Assembly (NCBI GenBank): GCA_900549685.1
Contig: UROX01000146.1
Coordinates: 1 to 6,447 of the forward strand
DNA: 6,447 bases
Reading direction: 5' to 3'
DNA from: an uncultured Alistipes sp.
GTDB lineage: Bacteria; Bacteroidota; Bacteroidia; Bacteroidales; Rikenellaceae
Shown piece after piece: positions 1-6,388 of the stretch; within the stretch, counting starts at the first letter, position 1, and every line of letters begins with the position of its first letter. The translations under genes and the position numbers were made by a program. The notes under the pieces are model-generated. The model worked only from the letters and a program-made list of their open reading frames with translations, had not been told where the DNA came from and searched no databases.

Positions 1-47
1 ATCTGCGCAACATCGAAGTGAAAAACCTCGACGAACTGAAGGATTAG
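1..47 (+). CDS. nuoK: NADH-quinone oxidoreductase subunit K, C-terminal end (partial)
   Basis: Only the last 14 complete codons and the TAG stop are present. They read LRNIEVKNLDELKD, and bases 1-2 finish the preceding codon. Bacteroidales NuoK proteins, as I remember them, end in a very similar string (RNLRNIDVKNLNEMK), and nuoK normally sits directly upstream of nuoL, so both sequence and position agree. NuoK is a small (about 100 aa) three-helix membrane subunit of complex I, related to MrpC. It carries part of the charged axis that couples quinone reduction to proton movement in the antiporter-like subunits. The visible piece is only the hydrophilic tail after the last helix, so none of its functional glutamates can be checked. 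The gene starts outside the window. Confidence 0.85.
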   Translation, partial: LRNIEVKNLDELKD

Positions 48-123
48 GAGGTGTCTCCGGGCGGAGGCCGTCTCGGGCTTTCGTCCGCAACCCGTAAGGA
101 ATCGAAAACAAAAGACATTCAAT

Positions 124-2025
124 ATGGAATACACTGTACTTATCGTGCTGCTGCCGATGCTGACGTTTTTCGTGCTCGGTCTGCTGGGGACCCAGCTCAA
201 GCCCTGCGCGTCGGGGCTGGTCGGTACGTTGTCGATGGGCGTGACCGCTGCGCTCTCGTACTGGACGGCATGGCAGTATTTCACGACGGCCAAAATAGAC
301 GGCGTCTACCGCGAGATCACGGCTTTCGACGTCGAGTGGCTGCGTTTTACCGACAATCTGCACATTGATCTGGGCGTGCTGCTCGACCCGATCTCGGTGA
401 TGATGCTCATCGTCATCTCGACCGTGTCGCTCATGGTGCACATCTACAGCCTCGGTTACATGAAAGGCGAGCGCGGTTTCGAGCGCTATTACGCTTTCCT
501 GTCGCTGTTCAGCTGCTCGATGCTCGGACTCGTCGTGGCGACGAACATTTTCCAGATGTATATTTTCTGGGAACTGGTGGGTGTCTCGTCCTACCTGCTC
601 ATCGGATTCTATTATACGAAGCCCGAAGCAATCGCCGCTTCGAAGAAGGCTTTCATCGTGACGCGTTTCGCCGACCTCGGTTTCCTGATCGGTATCCTGT
701 TGCTGTCGTTCTATACGAAGACGTTCGACTTCGGTCTGCTTACCTCGGGCGACGGAAGCATTTTCGCACAGGCCGCAGGAACGACTTTCATGGGCGGTTC
801 GGTGATCGCGTGGGCGCTGGCGCTCATTTTCGTCGGCGGTGCCGGTAAGTCGGCCATGTTCCCGCTGCATATCTGGCTGCCCGATGCGATGGAGGGTCCG
901 ACGCCCGTTTCGGCCCTGATCCACGCCGCGACGATGGTCGTGGCCGGCGTCTATCTGGTGGCGCGTCTTTTCCCTGTCTATTATTTCCAGGCGCCGGAGG
1001 TGCTGCACGGCATTGCCTATCTGGCCGCGTTCACTTCGCTGTTCGCCGCCGTGATCGCCTGTGTGCAGACCGATATCAAACGGGTACTGGCCTTCTCGAC
1101 GATTTCGCAGATCGGCTTCATGATGGTCGCCCTCGGCGTATCGGGTTACGGCGGACATGCCGGAACCGGTTACATGGCCGGAATGTTCCACCTCTTCACG
1201 CATGCGATGTTCAAGGCGCTGCTGTTCCTCGGAGCCGGTGCCATCATCCATGCCGTACACAGCAACGAGATGAGCCGCATGGGCGGCCTGCGCAAGCAGA
1301 TGCCCGTGACGCATATCACGTTCCTCATCGCGTGTCTGGCCATCGCGGGTATTCCTCCGTTCTCCGGATTTTTCAGCAAGGACGAGATCCTGGCTGCGAC
1401 GTTCCATTTCCAGCCGGTGCTGGGCGGTGTGATGAGTTTCATCGCCGCGCTGACCGCATTCTACATGTTCCGTCTTTATTACAACATTTTCTGGGCTACG
1501 CCGGCCGAGCACGAGCATGAACCGCACGAAGCGCCCCGGACGATGACTACGCCGCTTATCATTCTGGCCGTCATCACCTGCGTGGCCGGATTCATCCCCT
1601 TCGGCAAGTTCGTCAGCAGCGACGGAGCCGACTATATCATCCACCTCGATCCCGTGATCGCTGTCGTGAGCGTCGTCATCGCGCTGGTGTCGATCGGCAT
1701 CGCGACGGTGTTCTATCGCAAGCACAGTCCCGTGCCCGATGCGTTGGAGCGTCGGTTCAGCGGATTGCACCGGGCTGCCTCGCATCGGTTCTATATCGAC
1801 GAAGTCTATCTTTTCGTAACCAAGAAGATCATTTTCAACGGTATATCCCGGCCTATCGCATGGTTCGACCGCCATGTGATCGACGGTGCGATGGACGGTC
1901 TGGCTTTCGTGACCAACAAGATGTCGCTCGCCGTGCGCGGCTTGCAGTCGGGACGGATTCAGCAGTATGTGCTGGTGTTCCTGTGCGGGGTGCTGATCAT
2001 TACCGTTCTGGTCCTGTTTTGTTGA
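124..2025 (+). CDS. nuoL: NADH-quinone oxidoreductase subunit L (antiporter-like membrane subunit)
   Basis: NuoL is the distal proton-pumping subunit of respiratory complex I in the inner membrane. At 633 aa it is close to the family norm (613 in E. coli). The Mrp-antiporter core is intact. Glu150 in FWELVG (TM5), Asp184, Lys242 in GKSAMFPLHIWLPDA (TM7), His267, His356 and His360, Lys364, and Lys419-Asp420 in PPFSGFFSKDE (TM12) match the E. coli proton-channel residues (E144, D178, K229, H254, H334/H338, K342, K399/D400). A polar His/Glu loop (AEHEHEPHEA, 461-470) follows TM12. Residues about 545-605 (FYIDEVYLF, DGLAFV) correspond to the long lateral helix that clamps NuoM and NuoN, and a last helix (about 614-632) ends the protein. 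The ATG at 124 is preceded by an A-rich leader with no usable Shine-Dalgarno sequence, which is normal in Bacteroidetes. The 76-nt gap after nuoK is the longest in this part of the operon. I see no frameshift or truncation. Confidence 0.97.
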   Translation: MEYTVLIVLLPMLTFFVLGLLGTQLKPCASGLVGTLSMGVTAALSYWTAWQYFTTAKIDGVYREITAFDVEWLRFTDNLHIDLGVLLDPISVMMLIVISTVSLMVHIYSLGYMKGERGFERYYAFLSLFSCSMLGLVVATNIFQMYIFWELVGVSSYLLIGFYYTKPEAIAASKKAFIVTRFADLGFLIGILLLSFYTKTFDFGLLTSGDGSIFAQAAGTTFMGGSVIAWALALIFVGGAGKSAMFPLHIWLPDAMEGPTPVSALIHAATMVVAGVYLVARLFPVYYFQAPEVLHGIAYLAAFTSLFAAVIACVQTDIKRVLAFSTISQIGFMMVALGVSGYGGHAGTGYMAGMFHLFTHAMFKALLFLGAGAIIHAVHSNEMSRMGGLRKQMPVTHITFLIACLAIAGIPPFSGFFSKDEILAATFHFQPVLGGVMSFIAALTAFYMFRLYYNIFWATPAEHEHEPHEAPRTMTTPLIILAVITCVAGFIPFGKFVSSDGADYIIHLDPVIAVVSVVIALVSIGIATVFYRKHSPVPDALERRFSGLHRAASHRFYIDEVYLFVTKKIIFNGISRPIAWFDRHVIDGAMDGLAFVTNKMSLAVRGLQSGRIQQYVLVFLCGVLIITVLVLFC

Positions 2026-2044
2026 ATAAAATAAACCGATAGAT

Positions 2045-3538
2045 ATGAATTTCTTATCATTGTTTGTGCTGGTGCCGGTGCTGATGACCTGCGCGATGTT
2101 CCTGTGCAGGGAGATGCGGCAGATCCGTGCGGCCATGATGACCGGAGCTTCGGCGCTGCTGGCGCTCGCTGTCGCGCTGACGTTCATGTTTCTGGGCGAG
2201 CGGGGTGCCGGCAATACGGCCGAAATGCTGTTTACGGCCGACGCGGTGTGGTACGCTCCGCTGAATATCCACTATTCGGTGGGTGTGGACGGAATATCGG
2301 TGGCCATGCTGCTCCTTTCGTCGATCATCGTTTTCACCGGCGTGCTCGCCTCATGGAAAATGTCGGTGCTGCCGCGCGAATATTTCGCATGGTTCTCGCT
2401 GTTGTCGATCGGGGTATTCGGCTTTTTCATCTCGACCGACCTGTTCACCATGTTCATGTTCTATGAAGTGGCTCTGATCCCGATGTATCTGCTCATCGGC
2501 GTGTGGGGAACCGGACGCAAGGAATATTCGGCCATGAAGCTGACGTTGATGCTCATGGGCGGCTCCGCCCTGCTGCTGGTCGGTATTCTGGGCATCTACT
2601 TCCATTCGGCCCCCGAGGGCGGACAGCTGTCGATGAACATTCTTGAGATCGCCAGGAACAAAATACCGATGGGTGCGCAGCGCCTGTTCTTCCCGCTGAC
2701 GTTCGTCGGCTTCGGTGTGCTGGGGGCGATGTTCCCGTTCCACACGTGGTCGCCCGACGGTCACGCTTCGGCGCCGACCGCCGTGTCGATGCTCCATGCC
2801 GGAGTGCTGATGAAGCTGGGTGGATACGGCTGCTTTCGCGTGGCGATCTATCTGATGCCCGAAGCGGCCAACGAGCTCTCGTGGATATTCCTGATCCTGA
2901 CCGGTACGAGCGTCGTCTACGGAGCGCTGTCGGCCATCAAGCAGACGGACCTCAAGTACATCAACGCCTATTCTTCGGTGAGCCACTGCGGGCTGGTGCT
3001 CTTCGCCATTCTGATGCTCAATCAGACGGCCATGACGGGTGCGATCCTCCAGATGTTGTCGCACGGATTGATGACAGCCCTGTTCTTCGCCCTGATCGGT
3101 ATGATCTACGGACGGACCCATACCCGCGACATCCGTGAAATGGGCGGTCTGATGCGGGTGATGCCTTTCCTCGGAGTCTGCTACGTGATCGCCGGTCTCG
3201 CCTCGCTGGGGCTGCCGGGTCTGAGCGGGTTCGTAGCCGAAATGACCGTTTTCGTCGGTGCTTTCGAACATACCGACACGTTCCATCGCGTCTTCACGAT
3301 CGTGGCCACGACCTCCATCGTCATCACGGCCGTGTACGTGCTGCGCATGGTGGGCAAGCTGCTTTACGGTACGGTGCAGAACAAGGAACATCTGGCGCTC
3401 ACCGATGCGACCCTTTCCGAACGTTTCTCGGTGGTGACGTTGATTCTCGCTATCGCGGGACTGGGTATGGCGCCGCTGTGGGTGTCGGATATGATTAACA
3501 GCAGCCTGCTGCCGGTGGTTGAACAATTAATGAGATAA
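2045..3538 (+). CDS. nuoM: NADH-quinone oxidoreductase subunit M (antiporter-like membrane subunit)
   Basis: NuoM is the middle antiporter-like proton channel of complex I. Its 497 aa compare with 509 in E. coli, and about 14 hydrophobic segments are apparent. Recognisable elements are Glu141 in FMFYEVALIPMYLL (TM5; E. coli E144), the PFHTWSPDGHASAPTAVS block (231-248), Lys257 in VLMKLGGYG (TM8; E. coli K265), QTDLKYINAYSSVSH (300-314), His340 in MLSHGL (E. coli H348), RTHTRDIREMGGL (357-369), and Glu399 in SGFVAEM (TM12; E. coli E407). TM12 ending in Glu rather than Lys separates NuoM from NuoL and NuoN. The oddity is the TM7 lysine, five residues before the Pro of the PxH motif (E. coli K234), which is Leu226 here (GVLGAMFPFH). 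It starts 19 nt after nuoL behind an A/T-rich leader without a Shine-Dalgarno sequence, so it is probably co-transcribed with nuoL and nuoN. Confidence 0.97.
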   Translation: MNFLSLFVLVPVLMTCAMFLCREMRQIRAAMMTGASALLALAVALTFMFLGERGAGNTAEMLFTADAVWYAPLNIHYSVGVDGISVAMLLLSSIIVFTGVLASWKMSVLPREYFAWFSLLSIGVFGFFISTDLFTMFMFYEVALIPMYLLIGVWGTGRKEYSAMKLTLMLMGGSALLLVGILGIYFHSAPEGGQLSMNILEIARNKIPMGAQRLFFPLTFVGFGVLGAMFPFHTWSPDGHASAPTAVSMLHAGVLMKLGGYGCFRVAIYLMPEAANELSWIFLILTGTSVVYGALSAIKQTDLKYINAYSSVSHCGLVLFAILMLNQTAMTGAILQMLSHGLMTALFFALIGMIYGRTHTRDIREMGGLMRVMPFLGVCYVIAGLASLGLPGLSGFVAEMTVFVGAFEHTDTFHRVFTIVATTSIVITAVYVLRMVGKLLYGTVQNKEHLALTDATLSERFSVVTLILAIAGLGMAPLWVSDMINSSLLPVVEQLMR

Positions 3539-3546
3539 GATACGCT

Positions 3547-4968
3547 ATGGATTACAGTAATTTTCTGATAATGAAAGAGGAGCTGTCGCTCATCGCAGTG
3601 ATGGTGATCCTGTTGGTGTACGATCTGGCCGCCTCGAAAAAGGCGCTGCGGTATTTTCAGCCCGTGGCCTGCATCCTGTTCGGAATCCATACGCTGCTCA
3701 ATATCGTTCCCTGCGTCGCCGCGGAATCTTTCGGAGGAATGTACCAGTATACGCCGATGATGGGCGTGGTCAAGAGCATCCTCAACGTCGGTACACTCAT
3801 CGTGCTGATGCAGGCGGCCGGATGGCTGCGCAAGGAAGACACGGTGCATAAGCGCGGCGAGTTTTTCTTTCTCGTGCTGACGACGCTGCTGGGCATGTAT
3901 TTTATGATCTCTGCCGGCAACTTCCTGTTCTTCTTCATTGGTCTCGAAACCGCTTCGATTCCGATGGCTGCCCTCGCGGCATTCGACAAGTACAAACGTC
4001 AGTCGGCCGAAGCCGGAGCCAAATACATCCTCAACGCCGTATTCGCCTCGGGCATTTCGCTCTACGGTATGTCGCTCCTTTACGGTACGACGGGAACGCT
4101 CTATTTCGACGATATTCCGGCTGCCGTAACGGGTAGCGCGCTCCAGATCGCGGCGTTCGTCTTCTTTGCCGCGGGACTTTTCTTCAAGATTTCGCTCGTG
4201 CCGTTCCACCTCTGGACGCCCGATGTGTACGAAGGCGCTCCTACGCCGGTGACCTCCTATCTGTCCGTCATTTCGAAAGGCTCGGCCGTGTTCGTGCTTA
4301 TGACGATTCTCTACAAAGTGTTTGCTCCGATCGCCGCCCAGTGGCAGGGTATTCTCTACGGGGTGATCGTCGTTACGATCACGCTGGCCAACCTGTTCGC
4401 CATCCGTCAGAAGAACCTCAAACGTTTCCTGGCCTATTCGTCGGTGTCGCAGGCCGGTTATATCATGCTGGGTGTAATCAGCGGAACAGCGCTGGGTATG
4501 ACGTCGCTGGTCTATTACGTGCTGGTATACATGGTATCGAACCTGGCCGCATTCGGTGTGATCGGCGCAATCGAGAACCGGACCGGCAAACTGACTTTCG
4601 ACGACTACAACGGCCTTTATTCGACGCATCCCAAGCTGAGTCTCGTGATGACGCTGGCCATGTTCTCGCTGGCCGGTATTCCGCCTTTCGCCGGATTCTT
4701 CAGCAAGTTCTTCATTTTCGCCGCTGCGGCCCAGCAGGGATACTATATCCTCGTGTTGATCGCGCTGCTCAATACGATCATTTCGCTGTACTACTATCTG
4801 CTGGTGGTCAAAGCCATGTTCATCAACAAGAGCGATGCACCCATCGGAGCGTTCCGTTCCGACAACTATACGCGCATCAGTCTGGCGGCTTGCAGTGCGG
4901 GAATCCTGCTGCTCGGTATTCTGAGCGTGGTATACGACCGTATTTCGCTGTTCGCTTACGGCATGTAA
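3547..4968 (+). CDS. nuoN: NADH-quinone oxidoreductase subunit N (antiporter-like membrane subunit)
   Basis: NuoN is the antiporter-like proton channel nearest the quinone-binding part of complex I. At 473 aa it is slightly shorter than E. coli NuoN (485), as expected for a 14-helix subunit. The key residues are present: Glu134 in IGLETASIPM (TM5; E. coli E133), Lys159 in AGAKYIL (K158), Lys214 in FFKISLVPFHLWTPDVYEGAPTP (TM7; K217), Lys244 in VISKGSAVF (TM8; K247), NLKRFLAYSSVSQAGY (290-305), and Lys387 in PPFAGFFSKFF (TM12; K395). The start at 3547 lies 8 nt after nuoM. The next Met is at residue 9, but MDYSNFLIMKEELSLIAV keeps the usual short N-terminal stretch before the first helix. It is the last gene of the operon: a hairpin and a strong terminator follow within 100 nt. 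The hydrophilic linker ENRTGKLTFDDYNGLYSTHPK (343-363) is the expected loop before TM11. No defects are seen. Confidence 0.97.
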   Translation: MDYSNFLIMKEELSLIAVMVILLVYDLAASKKALRYFQPVACILFGIHTLLNIVPCVAAESFGGMYQYTPMMGVVKSILNVGTLIVLMQAAGWLRKEDTVHKRGEFFFLVLTTLLGMYFMISAGNFLFFFIGLETASIPMAALAAFDKYKRQSAEAGAKYILNAVFASGISLYGMSLLYGTTGTLYFDDIPAAVTGSALQIAAFVFFAAGLFFKISLVPFHLWTPDVYEGAPTPVTSYLSVISKGSAVFVLMTILYKVFAPIAAQWQGILYGVIVVTITLANLFAIRQKNLKRFLAYSSVSQAGYIMLGVISGTALGMTSLVYYVLVYMVSNLAAFGVIGAIENRTGKLTFDDYNGLYSTHPKLSLVMTLAMFSLAGIPPFAGFFSKFFIFAAAAQQGYYILVLIALLNTIISLYYYLLVVKAMFINKSDAPIGAFRSDNYTRISLAACSAGILLLGILSVVYDRISLFAYGM

Positions 4969-4979
4969 CAGAGAAGCCT

Positions 4980-5007
4980 GCGGCCGGTCGTGCCGGTCCG
5001 CGGTTTT
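4980..5007 (+). terminator. Weak terminator-like hairpin after nuoN
   Basis: Starting 11 nt after the nuoN stop, bases 4980-4987 can pair with 4993-5001 around a 5-nt loop. This gives eight GC-rich pairs with one bulged T (4997). After two G residues there are four T residues (5004-5007). The T tract is short, so this alone would be a weak terminator. Its position directly before the main terminator suggests a tandem arrangement, or a hairpin that protects the transcript 3' end. The pairing is seen; the function is inferred. Confidence 0.35.
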
Positions 5008-5018
5008 CGACGATAGAT

Positions 5019-5066
5019 AAACAGGGAAGGGTGTCCGACGGATTCGGACGCCCTTCCCTGTTTTTT
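5019..5066 (+). terminator. Strong intrinsic terminator of the nuo operon
   Basis: An 18-bp stem is formed by 5021-5038 and 5044-5061, with one G-U pair (5032/5050) and a 5-nt loop (CGGAT). It can be extended by AA at 5019-5020 pairing into the T tract. Six T residues (5061-5066) follow immediately. This is a textbook rho-independent terminator about 50 nt after the nuoN stop, so the operon most likely ends here. The opposite strand has only a broken T tract (TTTATC) after the stem, so termination from the other direction would be weak at best. Confidence 0.93.
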
Positions 5067-5241
5067 CGTCTCGGTCCTCGACGGGAGGAGAGAGGGGGCT
5101 GTCGTCCGGAGGAGGAATTTCCCGATGTTCGGTGCGGCTCGGACTCGGAACCGTTCCCAGACGTTGCAGGCAGCCGTCGGGAAAGGGCGAAACGAATGAC
5201 GGGGGCGACCGGCTGTCGGTGTTCGGGGGAAGACGATAATA

Positions 5242-5270
5242 CCGGTGGGGACCGGCACGGTTCGGTTTTT
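5242..5270 (+). terminator. Weak terminator-like hairpin in spacer
   Basis: CCGGT (5242-5246) pairs with ACCGG (5251-5255) around a GGGG loop, and five T residues follow at 5266-5270 after a 10-nt gap. A different pairing, ACCG (5251-5254) with CGGT (5263-5266), would abut the T run directly. Short GC stems like these are common by chance in sequence of this composition, and no gene ends just upstream, so this is a weak call. Confidence 0.15.
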
Positions 5271-5850
5271 CGGTCGTAAACGGGGCGATGTTTCCGATGG
5301 GGCACGCTTCCCGAAGCCGTGAGCGCAGCGTCGAATCCCGGCGACGGGCGGGTCGGGTTCGCCGGATGGTCCGCACATACGCGGCGGCTTGCATTTCCGG
5401 GAGTGCGGACCGTGCCGGGTCGTTCGGTCCTGCGGTTTGGGGTCGGAGTCCCGACCGTGCGGGGAGACGAAGTGCGGAGTCTGCCGATTGCAGTTTCGGG
5501 CGGCTCCTTCAGCCGGCAGAGGGTGCGGCAGGGGAAAACGGACGGTCGCCGGTTTTGTTCCGGGACGTTCCTGCGAAGGGACGGAGCGCCGCGGCGGCAG
5601 GAAGGCGCTCTTTCCTGCGGAAATGAAAAACCGTACTCGGAAAACAGGCGATTCGTTTTCGCGACGGCTTCTTTCGATGGAGGCAGGGCGGCGGCGCATT
5701 CATCGTAAACGGTCTTCGGGTGGAGAAGAGTCGTCTTGAACGGACGGGCCATAGCGACACGACGATATGGGGAGGGGCGGTCGAAGATTGCCGGAACAGA
5801 TGAATTTGCCGGCTGTCGGTTCCCCGAAAAACGAGTCCGACCCATGAAGG

Positions 5851-5892
5851 CACCGAAATCCGGTTTGACGGACCGGTGATGTACGGTTTTTT
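5851..5892 (+). terminator. Possible intrinsic terminator inside the spacer
   Basis: A two-part stem can form: CACCG (5851-5855) with CGGTG (5874-5878), and inside it TCCG (5859-5862) with CGGA (5869-5872) around a 6-nt loop, separated by an AAA internal bulge. Six T residues (5887-5892) come 8 nt after the stem. A shorter competing stem, ACCG (5872-5875) with CGGT (5884-5887), would abut the T tract. No promoter or gene is visible upstream for it to serve, so it may be chance. Confidence 0.25.
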
Positions 5893-5929
5893 ATGTTCCC
5901 GGCGGAATGGGCATGATCTTCGGGGAATT

Positions 5930-5943
5930 CGGACGGCCTGCGG
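5930..5943 (+). repeat. 14-nt direct repeat, copy 1
   Basis: The word CGGACGGCCTGCGG occurs here and again at 6081-6094, in the same orientation and 151 nt apart. The flanking bases differ, so the match is exactly 14 nt. The identity is seen; no function is assigned. Confidence 0.35.
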
Positions 5944-6080
5944 AGCCTCGCCGTTCGTATCTTTCCTGCAAACGGCCGCAGACGGGCGGTCCGGAGAAAA
6001 TCGACATCGCAGGATGATGCGAGGCTGGAATATGCCGTCGTCCGTGCTCCGAGCTACCCGCGACGGAATAGAGGAGTGGC

Positions 6081-6094
6081 CGGACGGCCTGCGG
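6081..6094 (+). repeat. 14-nt direct repeat, copy 2
   Basis: This is the second exact copy of the word at 5930-5943. Here it overlaps a near-palindrome (GGCC, four bases, GGCC at 6079-6090) and is followed by TTTT at 6095-6098, about 75 nt before the riboswitch promoter. It could be part of a small hairpin; no function is assigned. Confidence 0.35.
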
Positions 6095-6170
6095 TTTTCG
6101 TTTTCGGGCAGGGAACAGGAGAAAAAATTCCGGTTGTCGAACGCAGGGGCGGCGAAATCGTTCGGTCGCT

Positions 6171-6201
6171 TTTGGTTTTATTCGAAAAAACTTTACCTTT
6201 G
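6171..6201 (+). promoter_or_regulatory. Bacteroidetes-type promoter for the riboswitch transcript
   Basis: TTTG at 6171-6174 (-33 element) is followed after 19 nt by TACCTTTG at 6194-6201, an exact match to the -7 consensus TAnnTTTG used by the primary sigma factor of Bacteroidetes. The spacer is A/T-rich in contrast to the GC-rich sequence before it. Transcription should begin about 5-10 nt downstream, near 6206-6211, which is exactly where the riboswitch begins. The agreement of both boxes, their spacing and the downstream RNA makes this a confident call. Confidence 0.88.
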
Positions 6202-6207
6202 TTCCCG

Positions 6208-6388
6208 ATAAGGGTGACCGACCCGCTGCGCGCGGGAAAGTCCTAATAGGGAATCCGGTGAGAGCCGTGCGCTCGATTCCGGGGCTGTACCCGCAGCTGT
6301 AAACCTCGATAGACATCGGCGATCCGATAGTCACTGTCCCGACGGGATGGGAAGACTGCCGAATGTGAGGTGAGCCAGAAGACCTGCC
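6208..6388 (+). promoter_or_regulatory. Cobalamin (adenosylcobalamin-type, class I) riboswitch aptamer
   Basis: This leader RNA binds a B12 cofactor and controls the gene downstream of the window, typically a B12 uptake or synthesis gene, or a B12-independent replacement enzyme. Conserved blocks appear in the right order: GGGT (6212-6215), able to pair with ACCT of the B12 box; hairpin CCCGC/GCGGG (6222-6226/6232-6236); TAATAGGGAATCCGGTG (6244-6260); TTCCGGGGCTGTACCCGC then AGCTGTAA (6277-6302); ATCGG/CCGAT hairpin (6315-6319/6324-6328); TCACTGTCCC, GGGA and GGGAAG (6331-6354); and the B12 box AGCCAGAAGACCTGCC (6373-6388). Two details differ from the usual sequence. A small extra hairpin (6260-6265 with 6269-6274) is inserted between GGTG and TTCCGG. 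The usual CCCGCAACTGT reads CCCGCAGCTGT. The 5' boundary is set from the promoter and is approximate. Confidence 0.95.

Larger units (their letters stand above)
5067..6170. other. Gene-free GC-rich spacer
   Basis: I see no credible protein or known RNA gene in these 1.1 kb. Open frames exist on both strands because stop codons are rare at this GC content. Their translations are dominated by Arg, Pro, Ser and Gly, lack hydrophobic or domain-like blocks, overlap each other, and several run through the nuo terminator, the promoter or the riboswitch. No tRNA, rRNA, tmRNA, RNase P or SRP signature was recognised, and there is no CRISPR-type array or transposase. What is present: purine-rich tracts at 5080-5120, short repeated words (12 nt at 5209-5220 and 5809-5820; 14 nt at 5930-5943 and 6081-6094), and terminator-like hairpins near 5242-5270 and 5851-5892. 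It could be decayed coding sequence, or hold an unrecognised small RNA. Confidence 0.6.

Noticed and set aside
97..102. AAGGAA as a Shine-Dalgarno sequence for nuoL
   Set aside because: It is more than 20 nt upstream of the start codon, too far to position a ribosome, and this group generally does not rely on such sites.
2351..3526. Open frame on the - strand (391 codons)
   Set aside because: It is antisense to nuoM, with a His/Arg/Gln/Glu-rich translation that mirrors the hydrophobic codons of the real gene.
5328..5366. tRNA-like T-loop word (GTCGAATCCCGGC)
   Set aside because: No acceptor, D or anticodon arms can be drawn around it on either strand.
3364..5394. Long open frame on the - strand (676 codons)
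   Set aside because: It lies antisense to the end of nuoM and all of nuoN and passes through the terminator. Its translation is Arg/His/Gln/Glu-rich with no domain, which is typical of a shadow of GC-rich membrane-protein genes.
5288..5739. Overlapping + strand open frames in the spacer (about 112-129 codons)
   Set aside because: Three frames are open at once over the same bases, which indicates few stop codons rather than coding. Products are Arg/Gly/Ser-rich, and there is no promoter or A/T-rich leader before the starts.
5801..5808. Promoter-like box TGAATTTG
   Set aside because: The second base departs from TAnnTTTG, and there is no TTTG about 19-21 nt upstream.
4877..5845. Open frame on the - strand across the spacer (322 codons)
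   Set aside because: It runs through the strong terminator into antisense nuoN, and the product is Arg/Pro/Ser-rich without any recognisable motif. A second - strand frame (4956-5699) overlaps it with the same character.
5876..6211. + strand open frame of 111 codons
   Set aside because: It ends beyond the riboswitch promoter, its product has no coherent features, and its start overlaps a terminator-like T tract region.
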